From the NCBI GenBank assembly GCA_037127315.1, contig JBBBDQ010000227.1:1439501-1503500 (forward strand): a stretch of 64,000 nt of DNA, read 5' to 3'. Each line of letters begins with the position of its first letter. Position 1 is the stretch's first letter. This DNA is from Ascarosepion bandense (lineage: Eukaryota > Mollusca > Cephalopoda > Sepiida > Sepiidae). Shown here piece after piece: positions 31,060 through 41,385 of the stretch. The position numbers and the translations under genes are program-made. The notes under the pieces were generated by a model. That model saw only the letters and a list, made by a program, of their open reading frames with translations. It was not told where the DNA came from and ran no database searches.

Positions 31060-31410
31060 ATCCTGCAGCAAAGCATCTAATCGAGTGAAGGTTTTGAGGT
31101 GTGTTGGAACCACATCTTAAGGAATGTTTTACTCAGATCCACCCTGACCAGGTTTGGTAGCACTAGTTAAGATTCCAGCTATGGGCAAATAGTGAAAATT
31201 ATTTTTTTCAAAGTGCTATAACTATACAGTTTCTTCAACAAAATTTAAAAAATGCACTGTCCTTGATATGACGATAAACTACACCCGGCAGCAAGGGCTC
31301 TAATCGAGAGGTTTGCAAGAGCGTGGAACCACCTTTTAGTTGCTGTTGCTCCAAGATGGTAGTACCTGTTACGATGCCAGATATGGGCAAATAGTTAACT
31401 TAACTAACCA
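31060..31410 (-). repeat. Two partial Rep2 copies
   Basis: 31080-31200 and 31290-31405 both read as CCGACAG/CCGGCAG ... GGAACCACCTTTTAGTTGCT ... AGCTATGGGCAAATAGT, the conserved end of Rep2, in the orientation of 16440-16580. Confidence 0.65.
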
Positions 31411-31702
31411 AACCAAACGATGAAATTATATAAAAGAAATTTTTAGTAAAATGTCAGTAATACATTTTTAAATAAATAAACAAATGGCTAAAGATACATA
31501 TTTATAGTAGAATAACCAACAATACATTTTTAAGCAGAATTACCAACGATAGATTTTATAGCAAAATGACCAGCAATAGATTTTTCTGTAGGTAAATCTA
31601 CAAAACTGTTCAAAATATTTATGTTCCGACATTAAATAAAATATAGAGGTTAAATTGATTCTAAACAAAATAATCCAACGAAACAAACAACATTTAACAC
31701 AA
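31411..31702. repeat. Rep2-type AT-rich body
   Basis: Repeated CAATACATTTTTAA-like words and GACATTAAATAAAATATAGA with AGGTTAAATTGATT match the Rep2 body and 5' side. Confidence 0.5.
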
Positions 31703-32080
31703 TCTAAACTTATTTATAAATGGAACTTTTTCTGCGCGTGTGTGTGTGTGTGTGTGTGTGTGTCCGTTACCTATAGACTCCGAAACGGCTGAACCTGATT
31801 ATCTTGAAAATTTACACAGTTGTACTATAATCATCTGCGAGTGTTCTTAGCTAGGTTTTGTGTCGAGGTATCCCCAATAACTATCAAAAATCGATAATCG
31901 AAAAAATCGGGTTATAGAAGGAGTAGTCCGATTTTAATTAAATTTGATACACTCATAGAGAAAGACATAAGAAACGATATTCAGAAGTTTCAAGGTTGCA
32001 GTTCTTACAATAGTGCAGAAAATCAATAATTAGTTTTAAAGCTTTCATTACACCCGAGCAACGCCGGGCTATACTGCTAG
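31703..32080 (+). mobile_element. HelA copy 4 (both ends, internally short)
   Basis: TCTAAACTTATTTATAAATG start after A, GGAGTAGTCCGATTTTAATT inside, AGCAACGCCGGGCTATACTG and CTAG end before T. It lacks most of the middle of copy 3, so the two share ends but not length. Confidence 0.75.
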
Positions 32081-32199
32081 TCACTGATAATGTTGGGAAA
32101 TCTTCGTCTATTCTTCAAAGAATGGACTTTTTCTTTGATCTTCCCTTATGGGATACGTTAACAGGTTTTTTTTTTCCTGCTAAGACTAAAGTTGTTAAA

Positions 32200-32540
32200 T
32201 TAAATTCTTTTATTGAACTTTACTCTTGGGTATGACAATAAACTAAATCTGACAGTAAGTCTTTTGATCGGAAGATTGGAAGTTTTGAGGAACGTGTAAC
32301 TGTCTCTCAATTGCGGTTGTTCCCATGTCCACCCGCGCCCGTGATGATAACACCTGTTAGGGTCGAAGCTATGGGAAAACAGTGAAATCTCAAACAGTAT
32401 TTTTTGATACTAACATGACCAAAAATATATTTTTAGCAGAATAACAGTCATCACAGCAGTAAAAAAAAAATACATATTTATAGTACAATAGCCGAAACGT
32501 CGTGAATATTCAGAACAATGTAAATACATTTTATGATCAA
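32200..32540 (-). repeat. Rep2 partial copy
   Basis: GATCGGAAGATTGGAAGTTT, CAATTGCGGTTGTTCCCATG, GGTCGAAGCTATGGGAAAAC, then the AT-rich body. Boundaries are uncertain. Confidence 0.55.
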
Positions 32541-32544
32541 TGAA

Positions 32545-32789
32545 CTTCTTCTACGTGCCCTGTCCTTTCAGGACGTAGGCGATCATGGTTCTCTACGTCT
32601 CCCTCTCCCTTGTGGCTCCTAGTATGCTTGCTCCTGTTACTCCTGGTAACCCCGGTTCAGTCATCCACCTGATCAGGCCCTGCAAATATATTATCCGCTG
32701 CCTTTCTATGTCTCTCTTTCCTTCTATCTGGCCAGTCAGTATCAGGTTCTTCGGGCTCTTTTTCCTCACTGCGTGTCCCAGGAATGAAC
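32545..32789 (-). mobile_element. LINE-R 3' end
   Basis: Minus-strand RKRARRT..., TGQIEGKRD-like, RIT/YLQGLIRWM and the ACGTCCTGAAAGGACAGGGC end with AAGAAG tail. 5'-truncated at the SINE-A that follows. Confidence 0.78.
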
Positions 32790-33105
32790 CTCAGTCAGTT
32801 AAGTGCAATACGTGATACACGCTTGGGTGATCATGTCTCTTTCGAGACATGACTGACTGGACAGAAAATTATCCCGCAGTAGTTTGCCATTGCTTTCTGC
32901 GGTAGACTGGTTTCCGATCAAGGCTATAGAACCCAATCTGTCCTGCTATTTAACCCATAACCGGAAGGAAGAGACGGATTAATACATTTCCCAAGGGTAT
33001 TTGCGCGTAAGTGAATACAATGGATTCAACTGGAATTCGAACTCGGCTCCCCGGTTTCTCATTCCGAGCCGATATTTCCCTTGTACCACAACGCACATCC
33101 CTTTA
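32790..33105 (-). mobile_element. SINE-A copy, full-length
   Basis: CTCAGTCAGTTAAGTGCAAT end, CTTTCGAGACATGACTGACT, CGGTAGACTGGTTTCCGATC, B box GGAATTCGAACTCGG, head TTGTACCACAACGCACATCC. Confidence 0.92.
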
Positions 33106-33203
33106 CTTTGAAAGGGATAAATTACGAACATAATATTTAGATTTCTGAATTAAATAACCTATTGAGGTGTTGATATGCAGTTAAACAAAATAAGCCAACT
33201 AAT
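33106..33203 (-). repeat. Rep2 end piece
   Basis: AATAACCTATTGAGGTGTTG and ATGCAGTTAAACAAAATAAG match the end of Rep2 near 16885-16920. As at 16.9 kb, it abuts a LINE-J A-tail. Confidence 0.6.
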
Positions 33204-33722
33204 TTTTTTTTTTTTTTTTTTTTATAAGCGTTTCACCCCGAGCAAGGCATGTCACTGCCACTACTGTGCAGGGGGCTACGTAGAGTGGAGAAAGGCTGGT
33301 TAAATATAGGAAATAACAGAGGGTGGGTGATAGGCGGGTGAGGATACCGAGAATGAGGGTTGGGTAGATGAGAGTGTTGTGAGAATAGTTGGGAGTTAGT
33401 GTGATAGGAGGTGTCTATTGACCCTACATTTAAACACCTGGAGATTGTAACTGTCGGGAAAGCAGACTTGTGGAAGGGAGTTCCACAGGCGGGAAGCGCG
33501 AGAAAAGAAGCTGTTGGAGTAGAATTTACGGTTACATCTTATTTGTTTAACTGTAAAAGGGTGGGACCTAGTTGCTAATCTAGTATCTCGTGTAAATTCG
33601 TGCTTGGGCGGCACCAGTGATCTAAGCTCATCGGAGCAGAAGCCATGAAAGTACTTGTAGAAGAGGCACAGGGAAGCTACATCACGCCGGTGTGAGAGCG
33701 GCTGCAGCCGGTCTAATTCTCT
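33204..33722 (-). mobile_element. LINE-J 3' end copy
   Basis: A-run, CACCCCGAGCAAGGCATGTC, then a minus frame (33396-33614) reading PPKHEFTRDTRLATRSHPFT and SFFSRASRLWNSLPQVCFPD, the LINE-J C-terminal block. The region nearer the RT side is a frameshifted FYKYFHGFCSDEL equivalent. Confidence 0.82.
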
Positions 33723-33957
33723 GATTTTTGTTGTAAACTAATTTCCAACTAGAAACCTAAGATCAAAAATGACATTTTCCCACTGAAAATGTTTATAAAA
33801 ATATAAAGATACCTAAAATCGCACACATTTTACGTAGAAAAAATCCGTACGAAAGGTGTGAGTCGTATTTATGAGTACATCTTTTGTATTTCATTAAGGC
33901 ATGCGCTATCAGGAATCCCTTCAATAAATCTGCCACAACATTTTCCAATCAATTTTT
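33723..33957. other. Unassigned spacer
   Basis: A+T-rich; nothing recognised. Confidence 0.4.
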
Positions 33958-34296
33958 CTTTTTTAATCATATCACCCCGAGCAAGGCGGTAACGCCACTG
34001 ATGTGCAGGGGGCTACATAGGAGTGAGAAGATTGGAAAAGAGAAAACCGGAAACCGCATCCTAAACAGGAAACAAGGGATGAGCCTCTTCACCTGTTCAA
34101 TAGACGTGGGTGGAGCGTGAACTGGGCGATAGTTTAGTCTATCTACTCCAATTGAAAAAAAAAGTGAGAAGATTAGAAAAGAGAAAACCGGAAACCGCAT
34201 CCTAAACAGGAAACAAGGGATAAGCCTCTTCACCTGTTCAATAGACGTGGGTGGAGTGTAAACCGGGCCATAGTTTAGTCTATCTACTCCAGTTGA
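33958..34296 (-). mobile_element. LINE-J 3' end with two ~141-149-bp tandem units
   Basis: Same terminus and same repeat unit as 27118-27727, but only two units (AGATTGG at 34029, AGATTAG at 34170). Confidence 0.85.
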
Positions 34297-34335
34297 GTAT
34301 ATTATTATCATTATTATTATTACTATCATCAACAT

Positions 34336-34800
34336 TATAATTCGATGTCTGTTATGGTCACACTACCTACCAAGTCTGTGAAAAGACCGAAGGCAGGTAG
34401 TGGTTTGTTGTTATGACTACATTTCATGATTTGTTTTTCTACCTCCCACTAGTGTTATGTGGATAAACTTATTCTCAGTGTGCGGGCTTTACATATCTAG
34501 ATATTTTTTCTATTTCTCGTACGATAGGATTTCCAGGGTTTTTGCCAATGTTACGTTCCTTTTTTTTTATCGTTCCAAGCCCACTTGATATGACTGGTAC
34601 TATATTTGTTTTCAGTTTTTACATTTTTTTCTATTTCGATTTCCAGGTATTTAAACTTTGACAGTTCTTCAAATTCCTTGGTTGTTATGTTACAATTCGT
34701 TGGGTTAGTCATATTAATTAGTTGGCAAGTTTTTTTTTTTGCCTTTGACAATTATGACCGACCTATTTGCTTCAATTTTCTTGTCTTTGCTGTTATTATT
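34336..34800 (-). mobile_element. LINE-E 3' end copy
   Basis: Minus strand matches the endonuclease end and 3' non-coding part of 56690-57990: INMTNPTNCNITTKEFEELS, FKYLEIEIEKN, then TACCTGCCTTCGGTCTTTTC and a TAA/ATT repeat tail at about 34300-34335. Frameshifted. Confidence 0.8.
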
Positions 34801-34954
34801 TTTATTATTCTGCTTGTCCTTGCACGATCTTTACGCCCTCATAAATAATGAACTATTCCGTTTCGATCGCGTCGAAATATCGGATAGATCGAAAAGACAT
34901 ATCAGTGACGCTACTTGGTTTCAGTGAGAAGATCAAAGAAGGAAAGAAAGAAAT

Positions 34955-35405
34955 ATTTAGCGGCTCGACTTTAGTCACTTTTTCACGCCGTAAGGTTGCC
35001 TCTTCGAGTCTTTTCGATAAATACTTTCGGGGTAATTGTCTAGACAAGCTCTTTACAATGGTACCTGGAGTTTATAACTTTAAGCGCAGTACAAGACTGG
35101 CGCTGGGATCTCATCAATTTGCAGTTGAGTTGGCTAGCTGTAGTCATAAATTCTATGCTAACAGTTTCCTTTCTCGTACTTCTTGTCTGTGTAACTCCCT
35201 TCCGACTCTATGCTTTTCAGCCATCTTTAATCTTCAAAAAATCAATTTAAATGCAATTTTAATCTACTGTCTTCCTGATTACTCTTATACTCCTTCTCAT
35301 GAGTTCCCGCATAAGTTTCTGTTACGGTCTATTCCGCACTCAGTAACGGCGTATGTTTTATTGGCTTTACAGTCTTTCATGAGGTGAACTTCATTAAAAA
35401 ATAAA
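34955..35405 (+). mobile_element. LINE-J C-terminal copy
   Basis: LVTFSRRKVASSSLFDKYFR, GNCLDKLFTMVPGVYNFKRS, TRLALGSHQFAVE and FLSRTSCLCNSLPTLCF follow each other in the 34848-35387 frame. This is the usual LINE-J C-terminal order, with about 140 readable codons. It is the best preserved copy of this subfamily, but it lacks the RT core. Confidence 0.82.
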
Positions 35406-35454
35406 GCTAAGAAACAAAATTTATTATACTTAAGTAAGTGGCGAAAAGATTTGT

Positions 35455-35912
35455 GATTATTATTATGTCATTTTTCATCATATTTCGATTTTTACTATGG
35501 TCGCACTACCAACCAAGTCTGCGGGAAGACCTAAGGCAGGTCGTGGCGTGTTGTTATGGCTCCATTTCATGTTTTTTCTATCTTCTCCATCATCCCTAGC
35601 GTTACATAGACAAAGTTCTCCTTACTGTGTGGGCTGTATTTAATATAACAATTTTTTTGTATATCTCTTAAGCTGGAGTTTCCAGGGATTCTTTCAATGT
35701 GTTGTTTTGTTCCTTTTTTTATCATTCCAAGTGCACCTACTATCACTGGCACAACTCTTGTTTTCAATTTCCACATTTTTTCTATTTCAATTTACAATAT
35801 TTTGACAGTTTTTCAAATTCCTTAGTTGCTATGTTACAATCCGCTGGACAAGCCATATCAATTAATAGACAAGTTTTCTCCTTCTGGTTTTTAACAATAA
35901 TTATTATTATTA
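35455..35912 (-). mobile_element. LINE-E 3' end copy
   Basis: Minus frame 35567-35776 reads MWKLKTRVVPVIVGALGMIK and RIPGNSSLRDIQKNCYIKY, the C-terminal end of LINE-E, followed by CTGCCTTAGGTCTTCCCGCA and a TAA-repeat tail. Confidence 0.85.
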
Positions 35913-35921
35913 TTCTCTGTG

Positions 35922-36235
35922 GTAACTGTTTCTTTTCTCGCACTTTCCGACTGTGGAATTCCCTACCACATAATTGCTTCCCAGACGGCTACAATCTCCA
36001 GGAGTTTAAATGTAAGGTCAATAGACACCTCCTAACACACTAACTCGCTCCCATTCTTTCAAACACTCTTCCCATCTGCCCAACCCTCATCCTCGTTATC
36101 CTTACCCATCTATCACCATCCTCCTGACATTTCCTATGTCTAACCACTCCTTCTCTTTACCGTCCCCTATGTAGCCCATGCGCAATAGTGGCAGTGGAAT
36201 GCCTTGCTTAGGGTGAAATAATTAAAAAAAAAATA
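35922..36235 (+). mobile_element. LINE-J 3' end
   Basis: FFSRTFRLWNSLPHNCFPDG and YNLQEFKCKVNRHLLTH (stop), then the CT-rich 3' non-coding part, CTATGTAGCCCATGCGCAAT and AGGGTGAAATAATTAAAAAA. Confidence 0.88.
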
Positions 36236-36609
36236 CACATTTCCATACAGGCTCCAACCTTAATTTTAAGGTCAGATAGGTTTCATTACATTATTATGAT
36301 TACTATTTCTTTTGGTTTTGTTATATACAGGTTTCTTTACGGGTCCCAAACCAGAGATCTAAAGTCAAACATGTCTTCGTGATATGTACAACTGATTGTT
36401 TTTGGAAAAAAAAATATTGTTGTACTCTAATTACTAGAGAGTTTCGTCGGTTCCGTAAATATCAAATTTTCCAAGCTCTCATTACGTGTTCCAGAAAGTT
36501 CATTTTTAAAAAAATTTTTTGTAATAAAAATTGGACGTCTCTTTCAAATACAGGTATCCACTAAAAATAACGTTTGACGTAGTAATAATAATAATAATAA
36601 TAATAATAC
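36236..36609. other. Unassigned, ending in (AAT)n
   Basis: No gene supported; (AAT)n at about 36576-36608. Confidence 0.45.
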
Positions 36610-37201
36610 CACCCGCCCGTGCATTGAATATTGTTGCCATATCTGGTCGGGTGCCTCTGCTATTCTCCTTGGGCTTCCCGACAAGGTACAGCGGAGGGTC
36701 TGAAATGTGATCGATACCGACTTAGCAGACCGCCTGCAGTCTCTCTCTCACCTGCGCGACGTGGCTTCCCTGTGTCTCTTTTATAAATACTTTCACGGCT
36801 TCTGCTCCGATGAACTTAGATCACTGGTACCCCCTAGGTTCGAATTTGCACGAGATACTATATTAGCAACTAGATCCCACCCTTTTACAGTGAAACCGAT
36901 AAAATGCAACCGCAACTTCAAACTCCAATAGTTTATTTTCTCGCACTTCCCGACTGTGGAATTCTCTTCCACATGACTGCTTCCCAGACGGCTACAATCT
37001 CCAGGAGTTTAAATGTAAGGTCAGTAGACACTTCCTAACAAACTAGCTCGCTTCTATTCTTTCAAACACTCTTCCCACCCACCCAACTATCTATCACCCC
37101 CTTCTGACATTTCCTATATTTAACCACTCTTTCTATTTACCTTCCCCTATGTAGCCCCAAGCGCAATAGTGGCAGTGGTATGCCTTGTTTGGGGTGAAAT
37201 G

Positions 37202-37203
<2 letters not shown>
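36610..37203 (+). mobile_element. LINE-J C-terminus and 3' end
   Basis: CIEYCCHIWSGASAILLGLP at 36623, then DLADRLQSLSHLRDVASLCL, FYKYFHGFCSDELRSLVPPR, FEFARDTILATRSHPFT, and frameshifted LWNSLPHDCFPDGYNLQ. The 3' end GGGGTGAAATGATTA merges into (TA)n. Confidence 0.85.
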
Positions 37204-37265
<62 letters not shown>

Positions 37266-37306
37266 GGAAACCGACAAAATACTTTCTATTATAATAAAGA
37301 CCGTTC

Positions 37307-37365
<59 letters not shown>

Positions 37366-37459
37366 TCTCTATTATAATAAAGACCGTTGCGTATATATAT
37401 GTAGTTCTAACGAAGGATACTTAGAGTACCATTAACATATCTTCTATTACAATAAACGC

Positions 37460-37505
<46 letters not shown>

Positions 37506-37590
37506 TCTCTATTACAATAAAGACCGTTGCGTATATATATGTAGTTCTAAAGAAGGATACTTAGAGTACCATTAACATATCTATTACAAT

Positions 37591-37676
<86 letters not shown>

Positions 37677-37774
37677 TCTCTATTACAATAAAAACCGTTG
37701 CGTATATATATGTAGTACTAACGAAGGATACTTACAGTACCATTAACATATCCTCTCTATTACAATAAACACAG

Positions 37775-37823
<49 letters not shown>

Positions 37824-37860
37824 TGTGTGTGTGTGTGTGTGTATTTTATTTTCCCCCGTT
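37204..37860. repeat. TA/AC/GT-rich array with a repeated ~95-bp word
   Basis: (TA)n at 37204-37260, 37319-37362, 37462-37502, 37627-37672 and 37774-37794; (CA)n at 37593-37626; (TG)n at 37794-37842. Between them CTATTACAATAAAGACCGTT, GCGTATATATATGTAGTTCT, GAAGGATACTTAGAGTACCA recur at about 37365, 37503 and 37678. Confidence 0.9.
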
Positions 37861-38257
37861 ACACTGAAGGGGTTTGGATCATTTTTTTTTCTTATTCTTA
37901 TGTCTTAACGTCAGATACTGAGCAGTAAATACATAAATATATATAAGTTTTCGTCATTTTAGGCTGGATATCGATATAAATATTTTGGCGTCTATTTTGA
38001 TGGTACGTGTCCATTCGTGATAAGATAAAGAAAAAATAGGAAACGTTTATCAGTGTAACACTTTTTATTTTTCTAAAAGCTGCATATGAAACTTTAATAA
38101 AAGTGAAACATTTTAGATTGGAAAGCTTTAGATTGAAGAACAGTGAAAAACGTTTCCCTTATATGAAAGTAAAATAAGCAGCTCCTAAATCACAGCTTTA
38201 GAACAACACCGGAGAAAGAGTTCTCAATGTAAAATTGACTAGTAAAATATTCCTTTT
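37861..38257. other. Unassigned region
   Basis: A+T-rich; no domain, SINE box or terminal repeat recognised. Confidence 0.4.
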
Positions 38258-38790
38258 CTTCTATGTGCTTTGTTCTTTCAGCACGTAAGCAAACATGGCG
38301 TTCCACGTCTCCCTATCCATGGTGACTCTTAGCATGTTTTCTTCTGTTACATCACGCAAACCCCGTTCTGCCATCCACCTGCTCAGAGCAGTCTCTCTTT
38401 CCCTCTATCTGGCTTGTTAGTATCAAATTCTCCAAGCCCTCCTTCAAGGAACTTTAGCTGTCTCTTCCTGATGCTCAGTATTAATTTCCTTTTCGTTTCT
38501 ATCGTTTCCAAAACCTCATCATTGCTCACATGCTCGATCCATGATATCCACAGCATCCTTCTATAGAACTACATTAAGTTGCTTCAAGTTTTTCCTTCAT
38601 TTTTGATGAGATTGTCTAGCATTCACTGCTCATTGAAGAACTGAAATCACATAGCAATCCAGAATTCTCTTCTTTGTTTCTAGCAAAATTTTCCTGTTTG
38701 TTAACACTCTACTCAGCTTCAGTAATGCATCGTTCGCCATGACAGTTCGACTTCGGATCTCTCTAAGTTTCCTGTTAGCAGTCACTGACC
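38258..38790 (-). mobile_element. LINE-R C-terminal copy
   Basis: Minus strand covers RRSR/AMANDALLKLSRVLTNRK, a broken LDCYVISVL block, FYRRMLWISWIEHVSNDEVL, METKRKLILSIRKRQLKFL, and the tail-side MAERGLRDVTEENMLRVT. Several single-base breaks. Confidence 0.8.
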
Positions 38791-38884
38791 ACGATTAGCA
38801 TTTTCATATAATTTCACGCAATCATTTGGCATTAGGTAACATTTACGTGTGAAAATGCGCACTTTATAGCTCTTAGGCATTTTC

Positions 38885-38985
38885 AAGATGCCACTACCTG
38901 CCTTAGGTCTCCCCGCAGACTTGGTTGGTAGTGAGACAAAAGCAGAAATCGAAATATGATGAAAAATGACATAATAATAATAATA
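38885..38985 (+). mobile_element. LINE-E 3' terminal piece
   Basis: CCACTACCTGCCTTAGGTCT, CCCCGCAGACTTGGTTGGTA, AAATATGATGAAAAATGACA and an (ATA)n tail. This is the exact LINE-E end, oriented plus and abutting the PLE left arm. Confidence 0.82.
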
Positions 38986-39430
38986 ATGCTATACCTATTT
39001 TTCTTCGGGAGTAGATCTTCTCTTTTACATGTTTAATATTTGAGCTTTTGTATCAACTATTTTTAAGGCAGTATTATAAAAATTATTATAAAAATTACTA
39101 TTCTTATTAAACACTTATTCATTTGCGAAATTTCTACCAATTTTTTATTCTGTGGATAAAGGTACAGGTTTAATAATGGATAAAGTATGGGTGGATATAT
39201 AAAGGATTTGTATTTGACTTTTTATATGATTGGTATATATTCTTTTCTAAATCAAAAGTAACATCAAAGAAATCTACTTTTTATATTTGTATTAATAATC
39301 ACTTTTAAATTAAGGTTTTTAAATTCTCTATATATTATGTTTCTAATTTTATCTATTTTAAAATTTGTGAAATTCCTCACCACTATAAGATGGTGAGGAA
39401 TTCTATAAATATATAAGTCAAATGGTATTT
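38986..39430 (-). mobile_element. PLE fragment, left (inverted) copy
   Basis: Minus-strand copy of 40580-41335. It reads RIPHHLIVVRNFTNFKIDKI and NLNLKVIINTNIKSRFL, then TFDL..NIYQSYKKSNTNPL in a shifted frame. This is the region after the catalytic box of Penelope-type RTs (the FLDVTFDL-like thumb-side block). It is cut where the LINE-E tail begins. Confidence 0.72.
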
Positions 39431-39485
39431 GGTTCGTGTATACCAAGCACACACCAACTAAACTCACAGAATTTAGTGCTTAAAC

Positions 39486-39796
39486 GGATGTGCGTTGTGG
39501 CGCAGTGGATATCGGCTCGGAACGAGAAATCAGAGAGCCGATTTCGAATTCCAGCTTAATTCCTTGCATTCACTTACGCGCAAATACCTTTGGGGAAGGT
39601 ATTAATCCGACTCTTCCTTCCAGTTATGGGTTAAATAATAGGACAGATTGGGTTCTATAGCCTTGGTCGGCAACCAGTCTACCGCAGAAAGCAATGGCAA
39701 CCTACTGCGGGATAATCTTCTGCCCAGTCAGTCATGTCTCTTTCGAGACATGATCACCCAAGCGTGTATCACGTATGGCACTTAACTGGCTGACTG
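39486..39796 (+). mobile_element. SINE-A copy, full-length, with very long flanking duplication
   Basis: Head GGATGTGCGTTGTGGCGCAG, A/B boxes intact in position, body GGTATTAATCCGACTCTTCC, CCTTGGTCGGCAACCAGTCT, CGAGACATGATCACCCAAGC, end CTTAACTGGCTGACTG. The flanks 39440-39486 and 39797-39843 are the same 47 bases with one mismatch. Confidence 0.93.
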
Positions 39797-39843
39797 ATAC
39801 CAAGTACACACCAACTAAACTCACAGAATTTAGTGCTTAAACG

Positions 39844-39977
39844 CTATTTTCAGGACTGAAGATAGCGTTCAAGCTATCTTCACAACCGACTGTTGAACCT
39901 CCGTTTTGACCTCTGCGTCTACTTTCATATTTACATACGCTGTATTGACGATTTTCATTCGTAAATATAACACACCG

Positions 39978-40043
<66 letters not shown>

Positions 40044-40561
40044 GAAATAGCGGTTGTTTCCTACGAGGAAAATTGGTATAGAAGAAAAGTGCGAGAAACC
40101 GGGGATGTTTTGTTTAAAGTGTACATTTAATGTTGCTATTTTTATAATTATTATTTGCTTTTTGTATGATATTTGAATTGTCCATAATGGTATTTGTGTC
40201 TTTACACGTGTTTCGAGTATAAAGTTGACTCTCTTCAGGCAAAACAAAAAACAAAAAAAAATATTGTGACTTCACATATCGAAATCCGTTTGCTTTTCTG
40301 ATTGCTAAGGTATCGTGTATAAATGTATAAGCGGTGAGCACGTCAGAAAGAAACGCACAAACACGTTAAATTCAAATAGTATCCCCAAAACAATAAAAGA
40401 AATTATATGACCCGTAGAGAAGAGTTGAATCAATATCGTTGAAAAAAAATTTTGAAATATAAAGACGAAATCAAATTTCGCAAGTCAATGAAAAAACTTT
40501 TACGGCCAAGGAAGGTGACAGAAGAAACTTAACGTGCGAGTGTGAAAAAAAAATATATATA
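39844..40561. other. Spacer between inverted PLE copies
   Basis: Contains a GAAGATAGC ... GCTATCTTC hairpin at 39857-39880, (TA)n at 39980-40034, and a minus-strand hammerhead-like core at 40204-40238. It may be PLE flanking or untranslated sequence, since PLE copies lie on both sides. Confidence 0.5.
40204..40240 (-). ncRNA. Candidate hammerhead-like ribozyme core
   Basis: Minus strand reads CTGAAGA (40232-40238), GAGT ... ACTC stem (40228-40231 with 40215-40218), GAAA (40211-40214), then the palindrome ACACGTGT followed by A. This matches the hammerhead layout CUGANGA, stem II, GAAA, stem III, NUH. Stem I pairing is weak, so cleavage is doubtful. Penelope-like elements are known to carry hammerheads with very short stem III. 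Confidence 0.35.
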
Positions 40562-41329
40562 TATAAACTTTCTGACGTACTTACCATTTGACTTATATAT
40601 TTATAGAATTCCTCACCATCTTATAGTGGTGAGGAATTTCACAAATTTTAAAATAGATAAAATTAGAAACATAATATATAGAGAATTTAAAAACCTTAAT
40701 TTAAAAGTGATTATTAATACAAATATAAAAAGTAGATTTCTTTGATGTGACTTTTGATTTAGGAAAGAATATATACCAACCATATAAAAAGTCAAATACA
40801 AATCCTTTATATATCCACCCACCCACACTTTATCCATTATTAAACCTGTATAACTTATTAAACCTATATAAACTTTCTGACGTACTTACCATTTGACTTA
40901 TATATTTATAGAATTCCTCACCATCTTATAGTGGTGAGGAATTTCACAAATTTTAAAATAGATAAAATTAGAAACATAATATATAGAGAATTTAAAAACC
41001 TTAATTTAAAAGTGATTATTAATACAAATATAAAAAGTAGATTTCTTTGATGTGACTTTTGATTTAGGAAAGAATATATACCAACCATATAAAAAGTCAA
41101 ATACAAATCCTTTATATATCCACCCACACTTTATCCATTATTAAACCTGTACCTTTATCCACAGAATAAAAAATTGGTAGACATTTCGCAAATGAATAAG
41201 TGTTTAATAAGCATAGTAATTTTTATAATAATTTTTATAATACTGCCTTAAAAACTAGTTGATACAAAAGCTCAAATATTAAACATGTAAAAGAGAAGAT
41301 CTACTCCCGAAGAAAAATATGTATAGCAA

Positions 41330-41385
<56 letters not shown>

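Noticed and set aside
39857..39880. CTGAAGATAGC...GCTATCTTC as a hammerhead
   Set aside because: The hairpin is perfect, but the GAAA core after stem II is absent.
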